From NCBI GenBank assembly GCA_020831525.1, contig JAFIGH010000056.1:1-33219 (forward strand): a stretch of DNA of 33,219 bases, written 5' to 3'. Numbering within the stretch: the first letter of the stretch is position 1; each line of letters begins with the position of its first letter. Source of the stretch: Opitutales bacterium. GTDB lineage: Bacteria; Verrucomicrobiota; Verrucomicrobiia; Opitutales; Oceanipulchritudinaceae. Position numbers and translations under genes: made by a program. Under the pieces are notes generated by a model that was not told the DNA's origin, searched no databases, and saw only the letters and a list, made by a program, of their open reading frames with translations. Shown one piece after another: positions 22,860 through 31,001 of this stretch.

Positions 22860-23857
22860 CGTTGGCCGCCGCGGCGGCCCTTGCCACCGCACTCGTCTTT
22901 GCCGGCTGCGGACCGGCGGCGGATGCGGAGCGCGACCACCTCGTTGTCTACTCGGCGGGTCCGCGGCCGCTTGCCGAGGAGATCATCGCGGCGTTTATGG
23001 AGTCGACGGGCATTCCCGTGGAGCTGTTCGCGGCCACGACGGGGCAGATCATGGCCAAGCTGGAGGCCGAGCGCTACCGCCCGCGCGCGGATGTCGTGGT
23101 GTTTGCCAGCGGCGTGGCGGCGGAGTCGCTCAAGGCGGAGGGGCGATTGCTGCCCTATGACCCGCCATGGCTCGACGAGACCCGGCGGCAGTGGCACGAT
23201 CCGGACAATCACTACTTTGCCACGAGTGCGGCGGTCGTGGGCATCGCCTTGCGCGCGGCGGTGTATGCGCCGGACATCGAATGGGAGGATGTCCTCGGCG
23301 GAGGGTTTGCGGGACGTCTCACGATGCCGTCGCCCTCGCGTTCGGGATCGGCGGGCGATTTCGTCCTCGCCTACACGCTGCGGGAGGGTGACGCGGCGTG
23401 GCCGCGCTTCCGCAGTGCGCGGCGCCGGGGCCTTGAGTTCTCCGCCGCCAACAGCCAGGCCATCACTTCGCTCCTGATCGGTGCCTACGACGGCATCGTC
23501 GGTGCCGTCGATTACCTGATCTACCGGCAGATCGCGGACGGGGCGGATGTGCGGATGCACTTTCCCGCCTCCGGCGGTGCCCTCGTCACGCGACCCGCCG
23601 CCATCCTGGCCGACACACCGGTGCCGGAGCGCGCGCAGCGTTTCGTCGACTTCTACTTCACGCGCGAATCGCAGGAGCGGGTCGCCGCCGCCCATCTCCT
23701 GCCCGCGCGGAAGGACACAGAACTGAGCGCGGCGCGGCGGGTCGACGGCATGCCGCCCGTATTCGAAGTTCCGGCCGAAGGCGCGCTGCGTCACCACGCA
23801 ACAGTCCTCCGCCGCTTTCAACTGGAAGTCGAACGCGCCGCCGTCGTGCGCGAGTGA
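22844..23857 (+). CDS. ABC importer substrate-binding lipoprotein (AEP/ferric-iron type)
   Basis: A 337-residue periplasmic binding protein, probably lipid-anchored: a GTG start, a hydrophobic signal (RGVTLAAAAALATALVFAGC) and a lipobox ending in Cys21. The mature part begins with HLVVYSAGPRPLAEEIIAAF. The block TGQIMAKLEAE then RYRPRADVVVF resembles the TGIITAKLLAE segment I recall from 2-aminoethylphosphonate-binding PhnS2 proteins, more than classic FbpA, whose Tyr-Tyr iron site I cannot confirm here. The coding region overlaps the ATPase gene by 16 bases and the permease follows three bases after its stop. The ligand is inferred, not shown. Confidence 0.9.
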   Translation: MPRGVTLAAAAALATALVFAGCGPAADAERDHLVVYSAGPRPLAEEIIAAFMESTGIPVELFAATTGQIMAKLEAERYRPRADVVVFASGVAAESLKAEGRLLPYDPPWLDETRRQWHDPDNHYFATSAAVVGIALRAAVYAPDIEWEDVLGGGFAGRLTMPSPSRSGSAGDFVLAYTLREGDAAWPRFRSARRRGLEFSAANSQAITSLLIGAYDGIVGAVDYLIYRQIADGADVRMHFPASGGALVTRPAAILADTPVPERAQRFVDFYFTRESQERVAAAHLLPARKDTELSAARRVDGMPPVFEVPAEGALRHHATVLRRFQLEVERAAVVRE

Positions 23858-23860
23858 GCC

Positions 23861-25540
23861 ATGCTTGCACGCCGCATCCTCCGCGCCCTCTCCGGCAAAT
23901 TACCGCTACTCTTGTGCGCGGCGTTTTTTCTCGCCGCGACCGGCTACCCGCTTGCCCTCCTGCTCTTGCAGAGCGTTTTCCCCGGCTTTCTCGGCGGGCG
24001 GTGGGACGGTTTCCTCGATCCCTACCGGCGGATGCTGGCCACCCCGGATATTGTGCGCATGCTCTGGAATTCGCTCGCATGGGCGGGCTCCGTGACGGTG
24101 GTGTCGTGGGTCTTCGGCATTCCCTGCGGCTACCTGCTCGCACGGACAGACCTTCCGGGCAAGCTGTGGGCCCGGCTCACCCTGCTCGTGCCGATAATGA
24201 CGCCGCCCTACATCGCGGCGCTATCCTACATTCTCATCATGCAGGAGGGCGGCTTTGCCGACATCGTCCTCGGCGGTGTGCCCGGCGGAGCGCGGGCGCT
24301 CTTCTTTTCGTTCTGGGGCGTCACCCTCGTCATGGCGCTTTCTTCCTACGGTTACGTGGCTTTGGCCGTGGAGGCCTCGCTGCGCTCGCTGCCCACCCGC
24401 CTTGAAGACGCCGCCGCCGTGCTCGGAGCCGACTGGCGCGCGCGGGCGCGCCATATCCTTTTGCCCCTGCTGCTGCCTGCCATCCTCAACTCGGGTCTGC
24501 TCGTGTTTCTCGAGGCCCTGTCGAATTTCGGCGTTCCCGCCGTGCTCGGCACCCGCAGCAACCTGCCGTTGCTTCCCGCCGAGATCTTCTACCTCGTCAC
24601 GAGCTGGCCTGTCGATCTACCGCTGGCCACCTCGCTTTCCAGCCTGCTTTGCCTCTTTGCCCTCGTCTCGCTCTATGCCAGCCGCTGGCTCGGCGCGCGC
24701 GGGGGTCGCGCCGCGCACCGTCCGGGCGTCTCACGCCTTGTGCGGCTGAAGCGCGGGTGGACCGTGGCCGGGTGGTGCTTCTTCGGCGGTCTCTTTGCCG
24801 CCGCCGCGGTTCTGCCCTACACCGCCATGGTGCTGACAAGTCTCGCGGAGCGCTGGGGCGGAGGATTCCCCGGGCTGACCCTCCGCCATTATGCCGCGCT
24901 CTTCGAGCCCGGCTCACGCGGCATGGGTGCCCTCGCGACGAGCGCGGGCCTGAGCTTCGCGGCCGCGACGACGTGTGTTTTCGTCGGCGGATACGTTGCC
25001 TATGTGAGCGTCCGCGCGGAAGGTCCGTTGCAAAAGGTCGTCGACGGGCTCGCCCTGCTGCCCCGCGTCTTGCCCAAAATTGTCATGGCCGTCGCGCTCA
25101 TCCTTGCATGGAACGCCCCGTGGGTGCGGATCGATGTCTACAACACGGTGTGGATGCTGCTTCTCGCCTATGTTGTCATCTACATTACGGACGCCCTCAA
25201 CTACGCCAACGCGAGCCTGCGCTCGGTGGATGAGCGCCTCGAGAACGCCGCCGCCGTCCTCGGAGCATCCCCCCTCACTGTCTTCAGGCGCATTGTGCTG
25301 CCGCAGTTGCGGCCCGCCCTTGTCGCTGCGTGGCTCACGACTTTCATCGTCTGCATGCGGGAACTGGTCGCCTCCATTCTCCTTCTTCCGCCCGGTGTCG
25401 ACACGACCGCCACGTTCATCTTCAACCAGTTCGAGCAGGGCGATATCTCCGCCGCCATGGCCATGGCCACCGTCACCATCCTCGTCAGCTCCGCCGTCCT
25501 TATCGCTTTTCAAATGAAGCAGAACGAGAGGGCGGGCTGA
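23861..25540 (+). CDS. ABC importer double permease (PhnU2/FbpB type)
   Basis: A 559-residue integral membrane protein formed by two fused permease halves with about twelve membrane helices. Each half contains an EAA-type loop that contacts the ATPase: EASLRSLPTRLEDAAAVLGA then DWRARARHILLP in the first half, NASLRSVDERLENAAAVLGA then SPLTVFRRIVLP in the second. This double-permease form is found in FbpB/SfuB iron importers and in the PhnU2 2-aminoethylphosphonate importers. It closes a three-gene operon (ATPase, binding protein, permease) and is followed by a good terminator. Confidence 0.94.
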   Translation: MLARRILRALSGKLPLLLCAAFFLAATGYPLALLLLQSVFPGFLGGRWDGFLDPYRRMLATPDIVRMLWNSLAWAGSVTVVSWVFGIPCGYLLARTDLPGKLWARLTLLVPIMTPPYIAALSYILIMQEGGFADIVLGGVPGGARALFFSFWGVTLVMALSSYGYVALAVEASLRSLPTRLEDAAAVLGADWRARARHILLPLLLPAILNSGLLVFLEALSNFGVPAVLGTRSNLPLLPAEIFYLVTSWPVDLPLATSLSSLLCLFALVSLYASRWLGARGGRAAHRPGVSRLVRLKRGWTVAGWCFFGGLFAAAAVLPYTAMVLTSLAERWGGGFPGLTLRHYAALFEPGSRGMGALATSAGLSFAAATTCVFVGGYVAYVSVRAEGPLQKVVDGLALLPRVLPKIVMAVALILAWNAPWVRIDVYNTVWMLLLAYVVIYITDALNYANASLRSVDERLENAAAVLGASPLTVFRRIVLPQLRPALVAAWLTTFIVCMRELVASILLLPPGVDTTATFIFNQFEQGDISAAMAMATVTILVSSAVLIAFQMKQNERAG

Positions 25541-25560
25541 ATTTTCTGCGCGCCCGCGAC

Positions 25561-25590
25561 AAAACCGTTGCGGTGGAGCGGTTTTTCTTT
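25561..25590 (+). terminator. Terminator after the ABC importer operon
   Basis: AAAACCGTT (25561-25569) pairs with AGCGGTTTT (25577-25585) with one T-G pair and is followed by TCTTT. It lies 20 bases after the permease stop codon and separates the importer from the microcompartment operon. Confidence 0.8.
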
Positions 25591-25633
25591 CTTCATCGAA
25601 AGGGTCGCGGGGTGCACCGGCGACGAAAACCTC

Positions 25634-25671
25634 TTGACAGCTTTGGAAGATTTTGCATGAAATCTTCCAAA
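25634..25671 (+). promoter_or_regulatory. Promoter with overlapping perfect palindromic operator, BMC operon
   Basis: A perfect TTGACA (25634-25639) and a TGAAAT (25658-25663) at 18-base spacing form a plausible sigma-70 promoter. A perfect 12-bp inverted repeat, TTTGGAAGATTT (25642-25653) and AAATCTTCCAAA (25660-25671) with a 6-base centre, covers the spacer and -10 box. Such placement is typical of a repressor operator. The gene start at 25699 lies about 30 bases downstream. No regulator gene lies next to it in this window. Confidence 0.75.
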
Positions 25672-25698
25672 AACCTTCGAACCCAATCCCGCCGAACC

Positions 25699-26379
25699 AT
25701 GCCGTCCACCGCCCCGAACCTCCGCCGTGAAGTCGTCGAAGCGCTTGTCCGTGAAGCGCTTCTGTCACGTATGGGAGGCGGTGCGGAGCGCCCGGCGGCG
25801 GCTGCGCCGAACCCCTTGGTGGTGAACGTGAGCGCGCGGCACTGCCACCTCACACAAGAAGCGGTGGAGCAACTTTTCGGGCCGGGGCACAAGCTCACCC
25901 CCATGAAGTGGCTCTACCAGGAGGGGCAATTTGCGGCGAAGGAGAGTGTCACGCTTGTCGGTCCGCGCAGCCGCGTGATTTCCAACCTGCGCATCCTCGG
26001 CCCGTGCCGCCCGCTCAACCAAGTGGAGCTGGCCTTCACCGATGCGATTGCACTCGGTTTCAAGATTCCGGTGCGGCCCTCCGGCAAGATCGAGGGCACG
26101 CCGGGCTGCATGCTCATGGGGCCGAACGGTTTTTTCGAGATGCCCGAGGGTGTCATCCGCGCCGCGCCGCACGCCCACCTCAGCCCGGACGACGCGGAGT
26201 ATTACGGCGTGAAAAGCGGCGACATGATGAAGATGCGCGTGGGCGGCGAGCTGGGGGTAACCTTCGACCGGATGCTCGCCCGCGTGGACCCGAGCTTCAA
26301 GCTGGAGGTCCACATCGACACCGACGAGGGCAACGCCTGCGGGCTCGGACCCGATTCCAAAGTAGAACTTTTTCGCTGA
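25699..26379 (+). CDS. pduL: PduL-type phosphotransacylase with encapsulation peptide
   Basis: A 226-residue PduL phosphotransacylase, which converts acyl-CoA and phosphate to acyl phosphate and frees CoA inside the microcompartment. The N-terminal ~25 residues (LRREVVEALVREALLSRM) form an amphipathic helix typical of an encapsulation peptide, followed by a Gly/Ala/Pro linker. The core shows the two PduL metal-binding motifs: NVSARHCHL (His48, His50) and the HAHLSPDDAEYYGV block. DTDEGNACGL lies near the end. I chose ATG 25699; an ATG at 25657 lies inside the operator and would add 14 residues without support. It is the first gene of the BMC operon. Confidence 0.95.
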   Translation: MPSTAPNLRREVVEALVREALLSRMGGGAERPAAAAPNPLVVNVSARHCHLTQEAVEQLFGPGHKLTPMKWLYQEGQFAAKESVTLVGPRSRVISNLRILGPCRPLNQVELAFTDAIALGFKIPVRPSGKIEGTPGCMLMGPNGFFEMPEGVIRAAPHAHLSPDDAEYYGVKSGDMMKMRVGGELGVTFDRMLARVDPSFKLEVHIDTDEGNACGLGPDSKVELFR

Positions 26380-26412
26380 GAAGCCTGAACACCTGAAAGG
26401 AAATACAAAGAC

Positions 26413-26682
26413 ATGAACGAATCACTCGGTTTGGTGGAAACCAAAGGCTTTACCGGCGCCGTCGAAGCGGGCGACGCCATGGTGAAGGCCGCCAGCGTAA
26501 AGCTGGTCAAGACGATACAGATCGGCGGCGGTTTCATCACCGTCCTCGTCAAAGGCGACGTGGGCAGTGTGAAAGCGGCCGTCGAGGCCGGGTCGGAAGC
26601 GGCCCGCAAAGTGGGCGAGCTGGTCAGCTCGCACGTCATCCCGCGCCCGCACGTGGATCTCCTCAAGAACTTCGACGTCTGA
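26413..26682 (+). CDS. BMC-H hexameric shell protein 1
   Basis: An 89-residue single-domain BMC shell protein (Pfam BMC), which forms hexamers that tile the compartment facets. The signature is [20 protein letters not shown] then the [13 protein letters not shown] helix and SHVIPRPH. The pore loop reads IGGGF (Gly38-40) instead of the common GSG, giving a pore edge without the serine hydroxyl. AAAGGA lies upstream of the ATG. It is followed after 24 bases by a second BMC-H gene. Confidence 0.97.
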   Translation: MNESLGLVETKGFTGAVEAGDAMVKAASVKLVKTIQIGGGFITVLVKGDVGSVKAAVEAGSEAARKVGELVSSHVIPRPHVDLLKNFDV

Positions 26683-26706
26683 CGTCACCAAAAACAAGAT
26701 ACAACC

Positions 26707-26982
26707 ATGGCATCACAAGCATTGGGAATGATTGAAGCGAAGGGGCTCGTCACGCTCCTTGAAGCGAGCGACGCGGCCCTGAAAGCGGCGGACGTCACCC
26801 TCAGCGGCTGGGAGAAGGTCGGCAGCGGCCTTGTCACGGCCTTTTTCCGGGGCGATGTCGCGGCGGTCAAAGCCGCCGTCGAGGCCGGCGCCGCCGCCGG
26901 CCAGACCGTCGGCGAGGTCGTCAGCGTGCAGGTTATCCCGCGTCCGCACGACGACCTCTCCAAGTTGAACAAGGGCCTCTGA
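26707..26982 (+). CDS. BMC-H hexameric shell protein 2
   Basis: A 91-residue BMC-H shell protein. [20 protein letters not shown] and [16 protein letters not shown] are typical. The pore loop is the canonical VGSGL (Gly39-Ser40-Gly41) seen in PduA/EutM, a pore that favours small polar metabolites. The C-terminus ends shortly after VIPRPHDDL. It lies between BMC-H 1 and the acyl kinase gene. Confidence 0.97.
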   Translation: MASQALGMIEAKGLVTLLEASDAALKAADVTLSGWEKVGSGLVTAFFRGDVAAVKAAVEAGAAAGQTVGEVVSVQVIPRPHDDLSKLNKGL

Positions 26983-27047
26983 ACCTCAGCCGCGCCGGCC
27001 TCTCCGCGCGTCATCCGGACCCGCGGCGGCGGACCGGCCCCGAACCG

Positions 27048-28229
27048 ATGAAGATCCTCGTCGCCAACCTCGGCTCGACCTCCTTCAAGTACCGGCTCTT
27101 CGCCTTCCACGGCGAGGACGCCACGATGCTTGCGAAGGGCGGCTACGAGCGGGTGGAGGACCACGGCAAAGCCATCGCCGACGGGCTCGCCAAGCTTGTC
27201 GACGAAGGGCACCTCGCCAGTCTCGACGATCTCGACGGGGTGGGCTTCAAGGCGGTGCTCGGAAAAAACCTTTCAGGCTGCGTCTTCGCCGACGACCGCG
27301 CCCTTGAGGCGCTGGAAGGCTTCGCCCAGATTGCGCCCGCGCACAACCCGGCCTACGCCGACGGCATCCGGCAGTTCGGCAAGCGGACCAAGGCGCCGCT
27401 CGTGGCGCTTTTCGAGACGAGCTTCTACCAATGGGCGCCCGAAGCGCTCAAGCGCTATGCCGTCCCCAAGGCATGGCACGCCGCGGGTATCCACCGGCAC
27501 GGCTTTCACGGCGCGAGCCACAAATTCATTGCGGAGCGTGCTGCCGAAATGCTCGGGCGCGCGGATGTCGCCGAGACGGTGCGCCGGCTCTACGTCGACG
27601 GTCCGGGCGACGAACCGGCAAAGCCCCTGCGCGTCGTTTCCTGCCATCTCGGCGGGAGCAGTTCAGTGGCGGGCATCCGCAACGGTGTGGCCATCGGGTC
27701 CAGCTTCGGTCTCTCCCCGCAGAGCGGCCTGCCGCACAACAACCGCGTCGGCGATCTCGACTCCATGGCGGTCGCCGTCGCTATGCGCGAGCTTGGTATC
27801 ACTTTCGACGAAGCCTTGCGCCAGCTCTCCAAGGAAGGGGGGCTTCTCGGCATCAGCGGCGTGAGCAACGACGTGCGGGACATCGCGGCGGCGGCGGAGG
27901 AGGGAAACACCGACGCCCGCCTCGCGCTCGACGTCCTCGTCAAGTCGATCCGGCACTGGACGGGCGCGTTTGCCTTTGAAATGGGCGGGCTCGAAGCGCT
28001 CGTCTTCACGGCCGGCATCGGCGAAAACCGGGCGGATATCCGCAGCGGCGTCTGCGCGGGACTCGAAGGGTTCGGCATCCGCCTCGACGAAGGACGCAAC
28101 GCCGCCTACTCCGGCGGCGAGGGCGACATCGCGGCGGAGGATTCCGCTGTCCGTGTGCTTGTCATCCCCACCAACGAGGAACTGGTCGTGGCACGTGAGA
28201 CAAGGCGCCGCATTCTTCACGGTTCCTGA
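27048..28229 (+). CDS. ackA: Acetate-kinase-like acyl phosphate kinase (BMC-associated)
   Basis: A 393-residue acetokinase-family enzyme that would make ATP from the acyl phosphate produced by PduL. Conserved parts are VANLGSTSFKY (Asn7, Ser10, Ser12), HRHGFHGASHKF, CHLGGSSS, FTAGIGEN and VIPTNEEL. Several pocket residues differ from the archaeal acetate kinase I recall (Methanosarcina numbering): Arg91 is Lys (own Lys68), Leu122 is Ala (own Ala98), Asp148 is Glu (own Glu123), and HGG and MGTR are changed (LGK, HNNR). The Leu-to-Ala change would enlarge the acyl pocket, which fits a three-carbon substrate such as lactyl or propionyl phosphate. There is no encapsulation peptide. It sits inside the shell-gene operon. 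Confidence 0.93.
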   Translation: MKILVANLGSTSFKYRLFAFHGEDATMLAKGGYERVEDHGKAIADGLAKLVDEGHLASLDDLDGVGFKAVLGKNLSGCVFADDRALEALEGFAQIAPAHNPAYADGIRQFGKRTKAPLVALFETSFYQWAPEALKRYAVPKAWHAAGIHRHGFHGASHKFIAERAAEMLGRADVAETVRRLYVDGPGDEPAKPLRVVSCHLGGSSSVAGIRNGVAIGSSFGLSPQSGLPHNNRVGDLDSMAVAVAMRELGITFDEALRQLSKEGGLLGISGVSNDVRDIAAAAEEGNTDARLALDVLVKSIRHWTGAFAFEMGGLEALVFTAGIGENRADIRSGVCAGLEGFGIRLDEGRNAAYSGGEGDIAAEDSAVRVLVIPTNEELVVARETRRRILHGS

Positions 28230-28282
28230 CACAACTTTATCACCTGAATTCCAAAACCATCCAATCAACGGAAAGTAATACC

Positions 28283-28579
28283 ATGGCCAACAATGCAATC
28301 GGAATGCTCGAGACAAAAGGTCTCGTCGCGCTCGTCACCGGAACGGACGCCATGCTCAAGGCGGCGAACGTCGAACTCGCCGGTCCTATGAAGCAGGTCG
28401 GCAGCGCGCTCGTCACCGCCACGGTCACCGGCGATGTCGCCGCTGTGAAAGCAGCCGTCGAAGCCGGTGCCCAGGCCGCGCAGGCGGTCGGCGAAGTCGT
28501 GAGTGTGCACGTCGTGCCGCGCCCCGCCGACGAAGTGAGCGGCATTATCCCGCAGCACACCGCCGCGAAGAGCAAGTAA
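28283..28579 (+). CDS. BMC-H hexameric shell protein 3
   Basis: A 98-residue BMC-H shell protein with AIGMLETKGLVALVTGTDAM and [20 protein letters not shown]. The pore loop reads VGSAL (Gly40-Ser41-Ala42), the third distinct pore in this operon. The C-terminus carries a short polar extension (SGIIPQHTAAKSK). The BMC-P 1 gene starts six bases after the stop codon. Confidence 0.97.
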   Translation: MANNAIGMLETKGLVALVTGTDAMLKAANVELAGPMKQVGSALVTATVTGDVAAVKAAVEAGAQAAQAVGEVVSVHVVPRPADEVSGIIPQHTAAKSK

Positions 28580-28584
28580 CCCGC

Positions 28585-28902
28585 ATGTTCCTCGCGCGCG
28601 TCATCGGCTCGGTCGTATCGACGAAGAAGGACGACACCATGCGGGGGCGCAAGCTCCTGCTCCTGCGTCCGCTCCTCGTCGACGAAGAGGACCCCGGCAA
28701 ATTCCGTCCGGGGCAGAATACGATTGTGGCCGTCGACAACCTCGGGGCGGGCAAGGATGAGGTGGTGCTCTTTTGCCAGGGTAGCAGCGCCCGCCAGGCG
28801 GAGGGGCTCAAGCAGCTCCCTGTCGACGCCGCTGTGATCGGCATTGTCGACACCGTCGAAGTCCTCGGCCGCCAGGTCTACAACGCGCGCGGAGACAGCT
28901 GA
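28585..28902 (+). CDS. BMC-P (EutN/CcmL) pentameric vertex protein 1
   Basis: A 105-residue EutN/CcmL-family protein that caps the vertices of the shell as a pentamer. The start MFLARVIGSVVSTKKDDTMR, the middle LLLLRPLLVDE, the VAVDNLGAGKDEVVLFCQGS core and the AVIGIVDTVEV strand are diagnostic. It is one of three vertex proteins in the operon. Confidence 0.96.
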   Translation: MFLARVIGSVVSTKKDDTMRGRKLLLLRPLLVDEEDPGKFRPGQNTIVAVDNLGAGKDEVVLFCQGSSARQAEGLKQLPVDAAVIGIVDTVEVLGRQVYNARGDS

Positions 28903-28942
28903 CACCCGCGTGCTCCGCACCCCCAACTGAACTTCCGGATAC

Positions 28943-30391
28943 ATGGACGAAAAACTTATACGCTCTGTCGTTGAAGACGTGCTCTCACGCTTGCAAAATC
29001 CAGGGATCGCTTCGCCGCGTCCGGCTTCTCCGGTCGCGCGCCCCGGTTCGCGCGGTGGCCGCGGCGGTGTCTTCGCGACAGCCGACGAGGCGTGCACGGC
29101 GGCAGCCGACGCCTACGAACAACTCCGCAAGCAGGGTCTCGCCGGGCGCGAGCGCATTGTGCAGGTCGTCAAATCACTCTGCCGCGACAAGGCGGAAGAG
29201 TGGGGCCGCGTGGAGTTCGAGGAGACGCGCATCGGGCGCCTCGAACACAAGGTGGAGAAGCTGCAGGGCATCCCGCGTCTGCCCGGCACGGAGTGGCTCT
29301 CGCCGCACGGCATGAGCGGCGACCACGGCATCACCCTCGAGGAGAACTGTCCCTTCGGCGTCATCGGCGCGGTCACGCCGGTCACGCACTCCGTTCCCAC
29401 GCTTGCCTGCAACATCGTCAGCATGGTGGCGGCGGGCAACACCGTCGTCTTCAACGCGCACCCCAAGGGAGCGCGTTGCGCCGCCATGGCGGTGCGGGCA
29501 TTCAATGAGGCGATCAAGCGCGAAGTCGGTATCGAGAACATCGCGACGATCATCGAGAAGCCGACGGTCGAGTCCTTCAACGAAATCTGCGCGCATCCCG
29601 CCGTGCGCCTCATCTGCGTGACCGGCGGTCCCGGTATCGTCAATGCCGCCATGCGCAGCGGCAAGCGCGCCATTTGCGCGGGGCCGGGAAATCCGCCCGT
29701 AGTCGTCGACGAATCCGCCGACCTCGACCAGGCCGCCCGCGACATTATCCTCGGCGGGGCCTACGACAACAATCTCCTCTGTATCGGGGAAAAGGAAGTC
29801 TTCGTCGTCGACAAGGTCTACAAGCCCTTCCTCGACGCCTTTCGCCGGGCCGGAGCGGTATCGCTCAACGCGGCCCAACTGGAGCGCCTCACGGAAGCGG
29901 CGTTCACCTTTACGAAAGACGCCGGGGGCTGTTCGCACCCCGCCGTCAACCGCGACCTTGTGGGGGCCGACGCCTCCGTCCTCGCCGAACATGCCGGGCT
30001 CAAGGTCCCGCCCAAGACGGAACTCCTCTTCGCCGAGACCGCCGCCGACCACCTATTCGTTGTGGAGGAGCAGATGATGCCGATGCTCCCGGTTGTGCGC
30101 GCCCGCAACGTCGAGGAGGCCATCGAAATGGCGCGTGTCGCGGAACACGGGTACAAACACTCCTCCATCATCCACTCCCTCAATGTGCGCCACATGACCG
30201 CCATGGCGCGTGCGCTGGAGTCGACCCTCTTCATAAAGAACGGTGCCTGCATCGCGGGTCTCGGTTCCGGCGGCGAGGGCTACGCCAGCTTTTCCGTCGC
30301 CACGACCACGGGGGAGGGCATCACCACACCGACCACGTTCACGCGCAAGCGCCGCTGTGTCATGGTCGACAACCTCGCCATGGTCAGCTAA
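28943..30391 (+). CDS. CoA-acylating aldehyde dehydrogenase with N-terminal encapsulation peptide
   Basis: A 482-residue aldehyde dehydrogenase of the PduP/EutE class. It oxidises an aldehyde with NAD+ and CoA to an acyl-CoA. Residues 2-18 (DEKLIRSVVEDVLSRLQ) form an amphipathic helix followed by a Pro/Arg/Gly-rich linker, a typical N-terminal encapsulation peptide. Cys280 in NNLLCIGEKEVFVVD is the catalytic nucleophile. VTGGPGIVNAAM, FNAHPKGARCAAM and CAGPGNPPVVVDE match the family. In this operon the expected substrate is L-lactaldehyde from the aldolase. It is flanked on both sides by vertex protein genes. Confidence 0.95.
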   Translation: MDEKLIRSVVEDVLSRLQNPGIASPRPASPVARPGSRGGRGGVFATADEACTAAADAYEQLRKQGLAGRERIVQVVKSLCRDKAEEWGRVEFEETRIGRLEHKVEKLQGIPRLPGTEWLSPHGMSGDHGITLEENCPFGVIGAVTPVTHSVPTLACNIVSMVAAGNTVVFNAHPKGARCAAMAVRAFNEAIKREVGIENIATIIEKPTVESFNEICAHPAVRLICVTGGPGIVNAAMRSGKRAICAGPGNPPVVVDESADLDQAARDIILGGAYDNNLLCIGEKEVFVVDKVYKPFLDAFRRAGAVSLNAAQLERLTEAAFTFTKDAGGCSHPAVNRDLVGADASVLAEHAGLKVPPKTELLFAETAADHLFVVEEQMMPMLPVVRARNVEEAIEMARVAEHGYKHSSIIHSLNVRHMTAMARALESTLFIKNGACIAGLGSGGEGYASFSVATTTGEGITTPTTFTRKRRCVMVDNLAMVS

Positions 30392-30410
30392 ACCCGGAAA
30401 ACCGCCGACG

Positions 30411-30701
30411 ATGATACTTTGCCGAGTAGAGGGGACCGCCGTGAGCACCATCCACCATCCGACCTTGCGGGGGTGGCGGCAGTTGGTGTGCCAGCCGGTC
30501 AACGACGCCGGCGAGGAAATCGGCGATCCCGTGCTCGTGGCCGACACCCTCGGCGCGGGCCTGCATCAGACGGTCATGGTCACGAGCGACGGAAAGACGG
30601 TGCGCGAGCGGGTGGGGGACAATCATTCGCCCATGCGCTACCTTTCCATCGGTATCATCGACGACCCCGCCGCCGCGGCGGAAAAGGAGGCGGTGGCATG
30701 A
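30411..30701 (+). CDS. BMC-P (EutN/CcmL) pentameric vertex protein 2
   Basis: A 96-residue vertex protein with MILCRVEGTAVSTIHHPTLR, CQPVNDAGEEIGDPVLVAD, the TLGAGLHQTVMVTSDGK core and YLSIGIIDD. ATG 30411 follows the aldehyde dehydrogenase stop by 19 bases. The stop codon overlaps the next start (ATGA), so translation is coupled. An open frame extends upstream to 30243 within the dehydrogenase gene but is not coding. Confidence 0.94.
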   Translation: MILCRVEGTAVSTIHHPTLRGWRQLVCQPVNDAGEEIGDPVLVADTLGAGLHQTVMVTSDGKTVRERVGDNHSPMRYLSIGIIDDPAAAAEKEAVA

Positions 30702-30994
30702 AGCTCGCGCGCGTCGTCGGCCGCGTCACGCTCAGCGTGGGAGACCCCGCCTACAAAGGTGCCCGGTTTCTCGTCGCTTCGCCGTGGTCGCCCAAAGCCC
30801 CGGAGCCGCCCGCGGGGAAGCTCCGCAAGGGGAATTCCTTCGTCGTTTACGACAATCTCGGTGCCTCGCCGGGCGATCTTATCGGCTACACCGACGGCGG
30901 CGAGGCCGCCGCGCCCTTCCCCGAGCCGACACCCTGCGACGCCTACAACGTCGCCATCATCGACAAATTGACCCACAAACCTTTGCCAACCTGA
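30698..30994 (+). CDS. BMC-P (EutN/CcmL) pentameric vertex protein 3
   Basis: A 98-residue vertex protein: MKLARVVGRVTLSVGDPAYK, then FLVASPWSPKAPEPP, the VVYDNLGASPGDLIGYTDGG core and YNVAIIDKL. The start overlaps the BMC-P 2 stop (ATGA) and is preceded by a strong AAGGAGG eight bases upstream. It is the third of three vertex proteins; PV-type compartments typically have several. Confidence 0.94.
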   Translation: MKLARVVGRVTLSVGDPAYKGARFLVASPWSPKAPEPPAGKLRKGNSFVVYDNLGASPGDLIGYTDGGEAAAPFPEPTPCDAYNVAIIDKLTHKPLPT

Positions 30995-31001
30995 TCCCAT
31001 C

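Noticed and set aside
25657-25699. ATG at 25657 as the start of PduL
   Set aside because: It lies in the centre of the operator palindrome and next to the -10 box; a transcript from this promoter would begin after it.
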